From positions 248,001 to 312,000 of the forward strand of contig LNKV01000055.1 of assembly GCA_001465935.1 (NCBI GenBank): DNA of 64,000 bases, in the 5' to 3' direction. The translations under genes and the position numbers were made by a program. The notes below the pieces were generated by a model. It was given only the letters and a program-made list of their open reading frames with translations. It was not told where the DNA came from and made no database searches. The stretch is from Clarireedia homoeocarpa (lineage: Eukaryota; Ascomycota; Leotiomycetes; Helotiales; Rutstroemiaceae). Positions within the stretch are counted from its first letter, which is position 1; each line of letters starts with the position of its first letter. Positions 24,864-36,200 of the stretch are shown one piece after another.

Positions 24864-26390
24864 ATGTCTTCTTCCACTTCTAGTTCCAGCACAATTGCCA
24901 GCTACGCGAAGAGGATCAACCAAACCCGACGAACAGGCGTTGAAATACTTCTAGATGAACACCATGATGGAAAGGTCTACACAACATTCGATGCACTTTC
25001 CGGCACCGCTTCAATCTCAGCTCCGTACGATGCTCAGTTCGATGAAATTCAAATCACTTTAGAAGGTGTTACCCGAACATGTGTCGAAACTGTTGCTCCT
25101 GCTAGTACTACATGTAAAACCAGAGCCATTCACAGATTCCTCAAGCTTGTCATGCCAATTCGAGCATCCGATTACCCTTCTCCGAGAATCGCCGAAGCTG
25201 GCAAAACATACACCTTCCCATTCAACTTTGTTATTCCCCAGCAACTTCTCCCCACAGCATGCGCACATGAACGTGATGCCGAGCATGTTCATATGGCACA
25301 CTTGCAGCTACCACCGAGCATGGGCGACAGGGAGGTTTCCATACAGGACGACTTGTCACCAGAAATGAGCAAAATCCAATATTCCATCAACGTAAGAGTG
25401 CTCAGGCATGGCGAGGCTGGAGCAAAGCCGACCACGCTTGTAGAAGGATTGAGAAAGCTGCAAATGATACCAGCGGTAGCTGAAGCACCTCCTATGAGCA
25501 TTGGTGCTGACGATGAAGGCGACTATGTTCTTTCAAAAACAAAGTCTTTGAAGAAAGGAATGTTTTCTGGGAAACTAGGAAGAATAACTGTTTCATCATC
25601 TCAAACTGGAGCCATTGTCCTCCCTGCTCCCGAGAGCCCATCTGTAGCTGGTACCATGGCAACAGTCGAGCTTCGATTTGATCCGCATGATGCCAGCTAT
25701 CAACCTCCACGACTTGGTGGTCTAGTCACCAAGATCAAGGCAATTACTTTCTTTGCTGCCAAACCAGCCAAAGCATTCCCCACAAAGGCAAGCCTAGCCA
25801 AAAACTATGAAGCACTTAGACAACTCTATCATACTTCCGTATCTCTCTCATCGAGATGTGTTGAAACGGTATCATGGAAGAAGCATTTACCGCAACCTGC
25901 ATATAGTCGCCGAGGATCTACCGTCTCGTCGAGCTCATCCGAATACTCAGATAGTGTTTTGGTGGCAAAGAAAACCGAGGACAAAATCTACTACACAGCA
26001 AAGATCTTAGTTCCAGTTAACTTACCATCCTCCAAAACTTGGCTACCTTCCTTCCACTCATGCATTGCATCTCGAACCTACAATCTCGACCTTACATTAT
26101 CCATCCACACACCAGGCGCAGGCATTCCCGCTTCTTCCGTCTCGTTACGCCTTCCTGTTCAGATTGCAACACAGGGCAACAGGGCCGCACCGGTCCCTCT
26201 TACGGCGGCCGAAGCTGCAGCCGAGCTCGCAGATGCAAATGAGTACTTGAGACCGAGAGTGATCGAGATTCCCAGCGAGGCTTTCGTAGCCAACAGTGTT
26301 TTACGAACATCTGCTGCACCAGAACTGCCTCCGAGTTACGAAGATTTCGAAGAATCGCGAAGACCGGTGGTGTCTCCTTCCAGAGGATAA
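24864..26390 (+). CDS. Arrestin-like adaptor with C-terminal PPxY motif
   Basis: Single exon of 508 residues. I chose the ATG at 24864 because M-S-S-S-T-S-S is preceded by a pyrimidine-rich leader and AAA. The upstream in-frame Met at 24819 would add a 15-residue extension that looks like leader sequence. Residues about 25-190 read as an arrestin_N beta-sandwich (V-E-I-L-L-D-E, F-D-A-L-S-G-T-A-S-I, F-D-E-I-Q-I-T-L-E-G-V-T-R-T). The second half has another beta-rich domain interrupted by a Ser-rich loop near 370. The tail carries P-P-S-Y-E-D-F (489-495), a ligand for Nedd4/Rsp5 WW domains. Such proteins recruit the ubiquitin ligase to plasma-membrane transporters. The cargo is not predictable. 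Confidence 0.8.
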   Translation: MSSSTSSSSTIASYAKRINQTRRTGVEILLDEHHDGKVYTTFDALSGTASISAPYDAQFDEIQITLEGVTRTCVETVAPASTTCKTRAIHRFLKLVMPIRASDYPSPRIAEAGKTYTFPFNFVIPQQLLPTACAHERDAEHVHMAHLQLPPSMGDREVSIQDDLSPEMSKIQYSINVRVLRHGEAGAKPTTLVEGLRKLQMIPAVAEAPPMSIGADDEGDYVLSKTKSLKKGMFSGKLGRITVSSSQTGAIVLPAPESPSVAGTMATVELRFDPHDASYQPPRLGGLVTKIKAITFFAAKPAKAFPTKASLAKNYEALRQLYHTSVSLSSRCVETVSWKKHLPQPAYSRRGSTVSSSSSEYSDSVLVAKKTEDKIYYTAKILVPVNLPSSKTWLPSFHSCIASRTYNLDLTLSIHTPGAGIPASSVSLRLPVQIATQGNRAAPVPLTAAEAAAELADANEYLRPRVIEIPSEAFVANSVLRTSAAPELPPSYEDFEESRRPVVSPSRG

Positions 26391-27644
26391 TTCCTCCTTG
26401 GTCTAATTTCGTCATTTTTGGGGGATTGGGGGATTAAAATAATTCTGTGGCGCGTTAAAAGATCGGGGTTTGGGCATTCGGCGTACTGGAGATATCCATT
26501 TATTAATGTTTTGGTTTTGTTTTGCGAAAACAGGAGGATGATTGATGATTGATGATTATTGATTATCAGGATGGATTTGTTTTGTTGGGAGTCATACATA
26601 CATAAAAAGATACCCCCCATTTATAGATGATGAATATTAATACAATATGAGCTTTCCTTTCCTTTGTGCATTACTACTTCGTATATTATTCCATGAGCTT
26701 CTGCATCCGCAGGAGAAGAACATAGAACTAAACGCCTTCTTGCCTTCTTCGATCGAGACCCACTACCAGCACAGATCTTCTGACGCTGGGTACCTGGGTA
26801 CCTTGGACATAACCGTGGTATAAGCCACCCGTGTGACTCCACCAACAGGAAATTTCCAGGATGTACGACACAGCGCGTTTAAATCATAGGATCATGAGCG
26901 TCTTTGAGGCTGATTCCCAGCCCTGCACATTCTTTTTATACAAACGATGACTTGTGAGAGGTGGGATGTGGGATATGGGATATGGGATGTGGGATATGGG
27001 ATGTGGGATGTGGGATATGGGATGTGGGATATGGGATGTGGGATGTGAGATGGGATGATGTATGACGAGTGTTCGTAGGAAGGATAGAACTAGAAGAACA
27101 AGTCGAGTTATTCTGTGCAGTGGTTACCCCATATTCACACCTCATACCTCACACCTCACACCTCACACCTCACGCCTCACACCTCAACACACAACTCACA
27201 CTTTACACTTCACACATCCGTCCCGATCTCACCGCTTGTCCCTCCACACGACCCATTCATTCACGGCAAAATCTGCCTACAAGCAAAAAACCGTCATACC
27301 TCAGGTTACAAGATCTGCCAGCTCATGCCCAACCAAAAGGCAAGGCAAGCCAAGGCAAACATCAGCTCATGACTGGGTGGTGAAAATTGCCTAGCAAAAC
27401 GCCCCAAAGGAAACATCGTTTTCTGGTTCACGAATAACAAAAATCCATTTGACCCTTTGCTACTTAACCTACATTACTTGGGTGTCTCCTCTTTCGATGT
27501 GGACAATACTTTGCAGGACGAGTCCAGAACACAACCGCAGATGCGACATGCACACCAGATCTAATTTAACCTTACTGGCCACTTGATTCGAGCACATTCA
27601 TTACCAGTACCTGCCTGCGAAAGGAAAGCACCGTTTGTATCATT
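26391..27644. other. Intergenic region with heptamer repeats
   Basis: 1.25 kb between arrestin-like and DUF7514 genes. It contains a purine-rich array at about 26961-27055 and a CCTCACA-type array at about 27139-27187. The rest shows nothing coding; the last 200 nt are probably the promoter and leader of the next gene. Confidence 0.45.
26961..27055. repeat. GGGATRT heptamer microsatellite
   Basis: About 13 tandem copies of a 7-bp unit alternating GGGATGT and GGGATAT. A separate CTCACAC-like heptamer array follows at about 27139-27187. Confidence 0.85.
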
Positions 27645-30006
27645 ATGGCGGAAACAGAGGAACAACCGCAATCTCAACCGCAACCTCAACCGCAACCTCA
27701 ACCGCAACCTCAACCTCAACCTCAACCTCAACCTCGAGCCCAACCTCAAGCCCAACCTCAGCCAGAACCGCAAGCGCAATCACAGTCACAGTCACGGTCA
27801 CGGTCACAATCACAACCACAGTCGCAGTCGCAGTCGCAGTCAAAATCGCAGTCGCAGTCGCAGTCGCAGTCGCAAAATCAAACACCAACCGTGGACCCGA
27901 AAGAATTCTATGGCTATCTGTTCAGCGCAGATAAGGGACCGACTAAAGTGCTGAATTTGCTGCTAAGAGGGATCGCAAACTACATTGTGAGTGAACCCCG
28001 CAATACACACCTCAAATCCAACCCCATATTCACAACCACATCCAAATTTAAATACCAAAACTCATTTACTTACTGATCTCGCAGATAGAAAATGTAGGAA
28101 ACAAAGATGATAAATATCTGACTCCGGAGAAGTTGGCTCTTTTTTATAAAGCCGTGGGTGGAAATTATGATTGTAAAGTTACCATCGCCTTACCAGGTTG
28201 AAGGTCCGAAGCTAATAAGTTTGATTCACAGCACTCTTCGTCGACACGACACATACCTCCATATCATGGATATATGCTTCGATAGGCTGTCAACACAGTC
28301 TACAGCCTACGAAAGATGAATTCGCACCACCTTCAATACCATGTCTTACGGAACGAGGGTTCGTGAGATGGCAGTCAATCGAAATACTGTTAGGGCCGGA
28401 GGAACATGTTCCATTCATTCAAACCGCAGTACGAGAATTCGACATCAGGAATTCAGAAACCGGGGAGAGATTTCCGATAGATTTGCCTAAAGAAGCCTTT
28501 CCATTGGTACCAGATGCAGATATAGAGAAATGGCACAAAACTTGCGCAGAGAAATTGCGTCAACGCGCCTCTCCAGATGTTGAAGAGGAAACTCCCGCCC
28601 CCGCCCCCGCTCCCGCTGCCGCTGCCCCTGCCCCTGACGCTGCTCCTCCCACACCGGACCAACCGCCTCGACCAAAGGTTCAGGCAACATACGTTCACGT
28701 TCGACCTTCACCTCGAGTGCCCGAGCCTACTGCAGATGATCCCGACCATCCTCGTACTAGTTACTTTGAACCCTCTTCTCGTCGATCTTCTCGACCAATT
28801 CCATACGCTCACGTCTCATCTCATTCGCATTCACATCCAGAGTCATACTCACGGCCTCAACAACGACCACCACTTAATCGCTCTCCTACTCACCGAACCA
28901 GACAGTTCCTCGCTCCAGAGGAACCCTATTCACCCCGCCTTTCTCGACCCCGTCATCGCAGTTTCCCCAACCTTAGCTCCCCTTCATCACCCGACGAACC
29001 ATTGAACCAACCTTCCCATGCTGAGGCCGAATCTCGTCATCCGTACCATGCATCTGATCCTGCACGCCCATCTCATAAAGCCCATCCCCGTCGTCACAGC
29101 CATCCACGCCATGCTCGTCCTCCACCATCCGCATCCGATCTCTCCTCAACTGACTCCGATACCAGCGTAACATCCGACTCCGAAGCCGACGATCCCTCCC
29201 CGAAAACCCGTACCCAGCCTATGAAAACCCGGGTCGTATCCGACCATCGTCGTCCGCCAAGTAATTACGCATCGCAAAGTGTAGATGCTTTAAACGCGAA
29301 TGGTCACCCGTCCCGGAAATTCTTCGCCTCGACTGCTCCTAGTAGCTCGGTGCCAAGTCCGGTTGGGGAAAGCAGAGAAAGAGAGAGAGGCTCCGGGAGA
29401 CAGAGGGATATCGAGGAGAAATTTAGGAGGGGTGCATATCCAATCCCGATCGACTTGAACGGGAAATTGAGTGCACCTTTTATGATTGGTAGGAGGAAGA
29501 GAGAAGCTGGATCGGCACCTGAACCGGTTCCGGAGAGGAGAGAAGTTAGAAGTGATATTAGAGGAGGTTCGGGGGTGAAGTGGAGAGATTTGGGAGATAT
29601 CGCGGAGATGTGGAGGAATGGCGGAGCGAGGGGTGAAGCGATGGGGCTGGGTGGTCGTGGAGCTGGTGCGGGTTCGAGTCCGGTGAGAGAAGGCTTGGGA
29701 AATAGAAGACATAGTCGGGATGATAGGTCAGATATGGAAAGAGAACGCGATAGAGAGCGTGAGAGGGAAAGAGATGAAAGGGAGAGTAGAGAAAGAGATC
29801 GAGATTATAAGAGGAGATCGGAGAGACCGAGATTGCATACGAGACACAGTAGTGATGAGGAAATACCTACGCGGAGAATGAGAGCGGACAGGGAATACGA
29901 TTCGAGGAGTTTTAGGGAGAGAGATAGGGATAGAGAGAGGCGGCCGGTGAGTCCGGTGAGGGGAGTTGATGGGAGGAAATACCCACCCCAGGATATTTAT
30001 CGTTAG
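27645..30006 (+). CDS. DUF7514 protein with Gln-rich N-terminus and RS/RE-rich tail
   Basis: Exons 27645-27986, 28085-28172 and 28232-30006 (GTGAGT and GTAAAG donors, CGCAG and CACAG acceptors, phases agree) give 734 residues. After a head of about 80 residues built from Q-P, Q-S and R-S repeats comes the conserved domain of about 180 residues: F-Y-G-Y-L-F-S-A-D-K-G-P-T-K-V-L, L-T-P-E-K-L-A-L-F-Y-K-A-V-G-G, S-I-S-W-I-Y-A-S-I-G-C-Q-H and R-G-F-V-R-W-Q-S-I-E-I-L-L-G. The remaining 480 residues are disordered and turn into R-E-R-D-R-E-R-E-R and S-R-R-S-S-R tracts. This matches the fungal DUF7514 family, whose function is unknown. The polar tails suggest a condensate or RNA-related role, which is speculation. 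Confidence 0.82.
27661..27875 (+). repeat. CAACCT/CAGTCG coding hexanucleotide repeats
   Basis: Tandem hexamers (CAACCT, CAACCG, then CACAGT/CGCAGT types) encode the Q-P and Q-S dipeptide runs at the N-terminus of the DUF7514 protein. Copy number is likely polymorphic. Confidence 0.85.
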
Positions 30007-33000
30007 GGGTGGTTGAACGAAAATACGAGATTTTGAATAGCGATGGATTTTTTTTCTTTTGGAAAGTACACTTGGCGACAGTTTTGAAGAGGAATGTTCT
30101 AGGAAAAGCGAATAGGAAGGTAGAAGGGAAATGACGAATTATGACTTGATTCTTTTGTATTGTACGTTGTATTGCAAAATTGTGGCGGAACTCCTAAAAC
30201 TAAGTGTTTACTTGACTGTTTTGGAGGAGTAGTTAGAGGAAGAAACATCAGTCGGCTCAATTTGTCTCTTGGTCAAGAATGAGCATATTTTCATATAGTT
30301 ATATCTTTCAAATACTGAATGAACATCCCAGTTCCAGCTTTATTTACACACAGAGCAAAAGAAAATTCATAAGCTCATTCATTGCCCTGTACTTCACTAA
30401 ATATATATATAGTGACATCAATCGTGAGTTGTAGAGTAAACCACCTTTTCGCACCTCTTTCTTAATATCTAGAAGCTTGCTTGGTGTGAGGATTCGGCCT
30501 CTATCCTATTCGGTTCCAAGCTCCGCTGCAACGGGCATTTTTAGCCGTTCTTCTTTCTGTCTCGCTAAATGCTTTCTTTCTGCTTGGAAGTGGCTTTTGC
30601 AGTTGTGTGTGTGTATATACGGATGGGAACTTTCTGTATTGTATCTGTGCTTGTGTAACTCGGTTTCTATGGATGGATGGATGGATGGATGGATGGATGA
30701 ACGGGGGGTTGGAGGGGGGGAGAGTGGGATGGGGGAGAGTGGGATGGACGGGTTTATGGACTTGGAGACGATGGGGGTGTTGTTGTATTGTATGTATGTA
30801 TGTATATGAATGGATTGGTTGGTTGTCTGTTCGGCATGTGGAGCGGGAGATGTTGGTCATATGTCTGCTGCGGGAAGTCGAGGGAGGGAGGTATTGATGG
30901 TGTTGTGAGGTTGTGTGGGGATATAGTGGTTTGTTTGTTTGTTTGTTTGTTCGTCGGTAAGTTAGGGGGGAAGAAGGGGATAGGATTGGAGTTGTTAGTT
31001 ATGTATCATGTATGAGCGACTAGTGAGTGAGTGCACTTAGCTTCGGGGTTGGGAAACGAGCATAGACCATAAAAGCAATACTGTAAGTTCCGAACGACAA
31101 TCCAAAACATCGGCACGGGCAAGTAGAGGTGATTCAGATGTGTCGGTTGTGTTGGTCCGATTATGGGACCGATTCGTGGCACCATACTTAGTCACTAATG
31201 AGGACCAAGTAAATGCTTTGAATCGGGTTAATTCTCTAAACTAGGTGGGAGGGAGAGCTGGACTATATAGACCCTCTCTCCCGTACTAGCTAATATACTA
31301 CAGCGCGTATCCAATGTCCTGTAGTATCTCTTCCGTAGTTCAGTGAATACACTGAACCGACAAGATGCAACGGTCCCTGGAAGCCACCCGTTGAAATTTA
31401 ACAAGATAGAGACAGAGACGCCATACCGTGAGTCGAGATTGTTCCTCGTGAAGCAGGATTGCCAACAGTTTTGTTATAGCTCCATGGAACCCCGTCGCAT
31501 CGCTGGTGCGGCATACAATAGCCCTTCTCACGTCTAGAATGTTCAAGCTACTTTTGGCATTAACAAGCGGGTGACAGTCTGCGTCTTTACTAGGATTGTC
31601 CCCTGAGGAACAGGAAGCTGTTATACTAGAAGATCTGTAAAACCAAATATAAGCCCAAATTGTCACTTCTCCAGAAAGTGGTGGCGTCGCTTTAGGGTTT
31701 TCACAGATCTGACGGGACCTAAACGGCTGGCTTCGATGAGCCGAGTGTAATGGGAACGTCTGCAGACGGAAAAGAGCCACGAGGATCCGGCGACGCAAAA
31801 CAGAGACCAGGGATCCTCTTCCTCGTCTATGCATAAACTGCAAGATCTGGTGAAGAAATTCGAACGTGGGTTTGGGATAGGTCTGCAAGGGTTTGTGAAG
31901 GCGCTAGGTCATTTTGCCGCGGCAGAAACCCCGGTATGGGGGGTTTTTTGTGAGAGACTGAGTTTGGTTGGGCAGGGGATGGGGCTTAGTGGTTTGAGGG
32001 GTGATAAGCATGAGGAGGAGAGTGAGTGAGTGAGTGAACGAGTGAGTGATAGAGAGGAAAGTTTTTAGGAGAGGGTGCGGAAGCTATGTTCTCGTGAGTC
32101 GTGAGAAGTGATTGAGAGGGGAGTTATTGCATTCGCGTCCTTATACTCGGAAGGGAAAACGGAAGGGAGTATATCGGCTGCGTTGTTCGCGATAGATTAG
32201 CTGGGCTCGAGCATAATATGCTCACTTGATGTGAAAGAGAAGGATTTGGGCTGGGCGGGGTTAAGTTCCGTTTGGATTATGAAATTGATGATACATTTCG
32301 ATCCGGTGAGTTGCAAATTACTCATGTTTTTCCTGAAAGTGGTTGGATTTACAATGATATGGACTTATGTCCAGTTTGGGAGAATACATATCTGCTACAC
32401 CTCCAAAACTAGGGGTTTAGAGTATGATTTGGTTGAACTACACAGAGCTACAAATCTCACTTCACTCACTGCAGATCGGAAAGCAGTAGTAGGCTTTGCT
32501 CATTCCTAGACTTCTGTATGTGATGTAGATGATCTATCGATGCACCGGATTCCGAAGATTGAGAAATTGGTTTGTGGTCTTAGGCCGAGTTGAAAAAAAA
32601 AAAAAATAGAAAGAGAATAAAATAAGTACTTTGCTCATAACATGCCAGTTGCAAACACAACATCTAGATTCAAAGATAGTAATAATCACAACATATTATG
32701 AAGATACCAGGATCAAATAAGTTACAACTCAGTAGATAGCAGAAAAACAGACAAACAAGGTATATAAATTCGAGATGTATAGTACAGTCCAATGAAATTA
32801 TTCCCGAACACGGATAATAGAAATTCCAATATAAAGTCGTATTCGTACCAACAACTTAGTGCCTAGCAGATATACTGCTACAGGTAAGTAAATTTGAGCT
32901 CGCCAAGAAAACAATGTCCTCCTCGAACTCCCAGAGAAAGCTTCCTTAATTCAGTATCTGGAAAAATTATTTGAAAGCAAGAGAAGTCGGAACCTTAGAT

Positions 33001-33246
33001 ATACATAGTATGTATGAGTGACTGTATATCAGTTACAGTTAACATTGTTATGTAGCGGGGGAAAATATCAATATTGGAACTTATATTTACTTGATGGTGA
33101 GCTAGAGTAACCGGTGGACTATGTAGACTACGATGTCTATACACGTATGGTTTTAGTTTCAAATAGTAAATGGTACTTGGAGATTGATTGAGCTTACTAC
33201 AACTGTAACGTTTGAATCCATAAAATTATTCAGAAGAAAGTTTCAT
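30007..33246. other. Gene-poor region at the left edge of the accessory island
   Basis: 3.2 kb with no firmly supported gene. It has simple repeats: (ATGG)n at about 30669-30698, (GTTT)n at about 30930-30950, GAGTGAGT near 32020-32050 and poly-A at 32594-32606. It becomes AT-rich after 32600. One weak coding candidate at 31751-32029 is listed separately. Confidence 0.5.
31751..32029 (+). CDS. Weak candidate exon or decayed gene fragment
   Basis: An open stretch running into a TGA at 32029. From an ATG at 31829 it reads M-H-K-L-Q-D-L-V-K-K-F-E-R-G-F-G, an amphipathic, protein-like segment of 66 residues with an E-E-E-S-E tail. The upstream in-frame stop lies just before 31751, and a CTGCAG at 31760-31765 could act as acceptor. 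The opposite strand also has a long open frame here (31340-31888), so only one, or neither, is real. I recognise no family. Confidence 0.2.
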   Translation, partial: WERLQTEKSHEDPATQNRDQGSSSSSMHKLQDLVKKFERGFGIGLQGFVKALGHFAAAETPVWGVFCERLSLVGQGMGLSGLRGDKHEEESE

Positions 33247-36200
33247 TCAAAGCCACCACTCTTCATCCTCATCTAACCTCATCCTCATCCTCATCCTCAT
33301 CCTCATCCTCATCCTCATCCTCCACTCATTCCTATCTTCATTCCAATATTCATCCTCATCTTCATTCCTATGTTTGGCTATAGCTTCATTATGCATATAA
33401 TACGCCAATGCTCGTACCATCGCCCATTTTCCCTTGTTCGCTGCGGCAGAAGTAGTGCTACTCAGCGTAAGTCGAGGCCCCTTTAGCCTCACAAGAGTGT
33501 TCAGCGGTAACTTGTTCGCCCTCATATTTCTGATGATTCGCAATGATGCTCTTTGGCGCTTTTTATTCTTCAATTTGCGCGTTTTTTCGCTTGGCGTGAG
33601 TAATAGTTTCATTATCTGAAGATGTCCGTATGCAGTGGCCCACAACAAGGGCGTCCGACCGCATGTGTCTTCCAGATCAGCATTCGCCCCGCCCCTGAGC
33701 AAGCTCTTTACCACATCCGCATGTCCAAATTCAGCAGCCCATGACAATGGGGTCCGACCCTGAGCATCTCTCAGATCAACCTGAACTTTTTCTGTTTGAA
33801 GCAACATTTCGATTTCTCTTAAATGGCCGTATGAAGCAGCCCATGATAATGCTGTTCGGCCATCAACATCTCTCAGATCAACCTGAACTTTTTCTGTCTT
33901 GAGTAATGCTACTACTGCTCCCGAGCTTCCAAATCTAGCAGCGTGTAACAATGGCGTTCGCCCATATCTATCTTGCGATTCGATGCTAGCTTTACCTGTC
34001 TCTAGTAGCAACTGCACTGTTTCTGACCGATCAAAAATTGCAGCCCAGGACAGTGGTGTTCGACCATTGACATCTCTTGAATCAACCTCAACTCTGCCTG
34101 TTTTGAGTAAAAGGTCCACCGCCCCAACATTCCAGTATCTCGCAGCCCACGATAATGGTGTGTAGCCATTCTTGTCTTTCGAATCAACTTCGATGTTCTT
34201 TAACTGGAGGAATAATTCTATCACTGAAATGTTTTCACGTTCAGCAGCCCATGATAGTGGTGTCCGGTTGCTATTGTCCTTAGAATTAGGATCAGCCCTG
34301 CATGTTTGAAGGAGTATTTTGACAGCGGTTGTATTTGAAGATTCAGCAACTTGCGATAGAGCCGTCCGGCCAGCATTATCTCTCATCTCAATATTGAGTT
34401 TTCCTGATTGAAGTAACAGCTTTACTACTGCTTCGTGTCCCCCCGAGCATGCTGCTTGAAGTGCAGTCTTATAATAGCCACCTTGTATATTCATATCAGC
34501 ACCTTTTTCCAGTAATAGCTTTACTACTACTTCGTTTCCTATCGAGCATGCTGCTTGAAGTGCAGTACTATGAATATCACCTTGTATATTCACATCAGCA
34601 CCTTTTTCCAGTAATAGCTTTACTACTGCTTCGTNCCTTGTATATTCACATCAGCACCTTTTTCCAGCAACAGCTTTACTACTGCTTCGTTTCCCATCGA
34701 GCATGCTGCTTGAAGTGCAGTACCATGATAACTACCTTGTATATTCACATCAGCACCTTTTTCCAGCAACAGCTTTACTACTGCTTCGTTTCCCATCGAG
34801 CATGCTGCTTGAAGTGCAGTACCATGATAACTACCTTGTATATTCACATCAGCACCTTTTTCCAGCAACAGCTTTACTACTGCTTCGTTTCCCATCGAGC
34901 ATGCTGCTTGAAGTGCAGTACCATGATAACTACCTTGTATATTCACATCAGCACCTTTTTCCAGCAACAGCTTTACTACTGCTTCGTGTCCCATCCAGCA
35001 TGCTGCTTGAAGTGCAGTACCATGATCGCCACCTTGTATATTCACATCAGCACCTTTTTCCAGCAATAGCTTTACTACTGCTTCGTGTCCCATCCAGCAT
35101 GCTGCTTGAAGTGCAGTACCATGATAACCACCTTGTATATTCATATCAGCACTATTTTCCAGCAATAGCTTTACTACTGCTTCGTTTCCCTCCGAGCATG
35201 CTGCTTGAAGTGCAGTATCATGATCGCCACCTTGTATATTCACATCAGCACCTTTTTCCAGTAATAGCTTTACTACTGCTTCGTGTCCCATCCAGCATGC
35301 TGCTTGAAGTGCAGTACCATGATAACCACCTTGTATATTCATATCAGCACTATTTTCCAGCAATAGCTTTACTACTGCTTCGTTTCCCTCCGAGCATGCT
35401 GCTTGAAGTGCAGTATCATGATCGCCACCTTGTATATTCACATCAGCACCTTTTTCCAGTAATAGCTTTACTACTGCTTCGTGTCCCATCCAGCATGCTG
35501 CTTGAAGTGCAGTACCATGATAACCACCTTGTATATTCATATCAGCACTATTTTCCAGCAATAGCTTTACTACTGCTTCGTTTCCCTCCGAGCATGCTGC
35601 TTGAAGTGCAGTATCATGATCGCCACCTTGTATATTCACATCAGCACCTTTTTCCAGTAATAGCTTTACTACTGCTTCGTGTCCCATCCAGCATGCTGCT
35701 TGAAGTGCAGTACCATGATAACCACCTTGTATATTCATATCAGCACTATTTTCCAGCAATAGCTTTACTACTGCTTCGTTTCCCTCCGAGCATGCTGCTT
35801 GAAGTGCAGTATCATGATCGCCACCTTGTATATTCACATCAGCACCTTTTTCCAGTAATAGCTTTACTACTGCTTCGTTTCCCATCCAGCATGCTGCTTG
35901 AAGTGCAGTACCATGATCGCCACCTTGTATATTCACATCAGCACCTTTTTCCAGTAATAGCTTAACCATTGCTTCATGGTTTTCATTTGCGGCCCATATC
36001 AAACCTGTCGTGCCTATCTGATCCTTAACATCAATTTTCATCTTGCCGATTGGCAAAACTACCATTAGGTTATTCAGTCCAAGATATGCGACGAAGAGCA
36101 CTATATTTTTCCAGCTTGGTTGCTCCTGGTATGGTTCTGATCGATAACGATGCCGATAGAATGGAAACCACAGTCGGAAAAAGAAAAAATCCACGTTGCG

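Noticed and set aside
27643..27888. Minus-strand frame rich in Val-Ala-Thr opposite the Gln-rich repeat
   Set aside because: Artefact of the hexanucleotide repeat; no conserved sequence and it lies opposite a supported exon.
30501..30860. Frames with Tyr-Ile-His-Thr or Met-Asp-Gly-Trp repeats
   Set aside because: Caused by (ATGG)n and (GTAT)n simple repeats.
34600..34640. Two separate ankyrin genes split at 34.6 kb
   Set aside because: The split coincides with an assembly N inside a repeat unit, so one gene is far more likely.
34689..35876. CRISPR-like array
   Set aside because: Regular repeats are coding ankyrin units without unique spacers, in a eukaryotic genome.
34703..35965. Long plus-strand open frame of about 420 codons across the ankyrin array
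   Set aside because: It is the antisense shadow of 99-bp, multiple-of-three repeats; the minus strand encodes clear ankyrin repeats.
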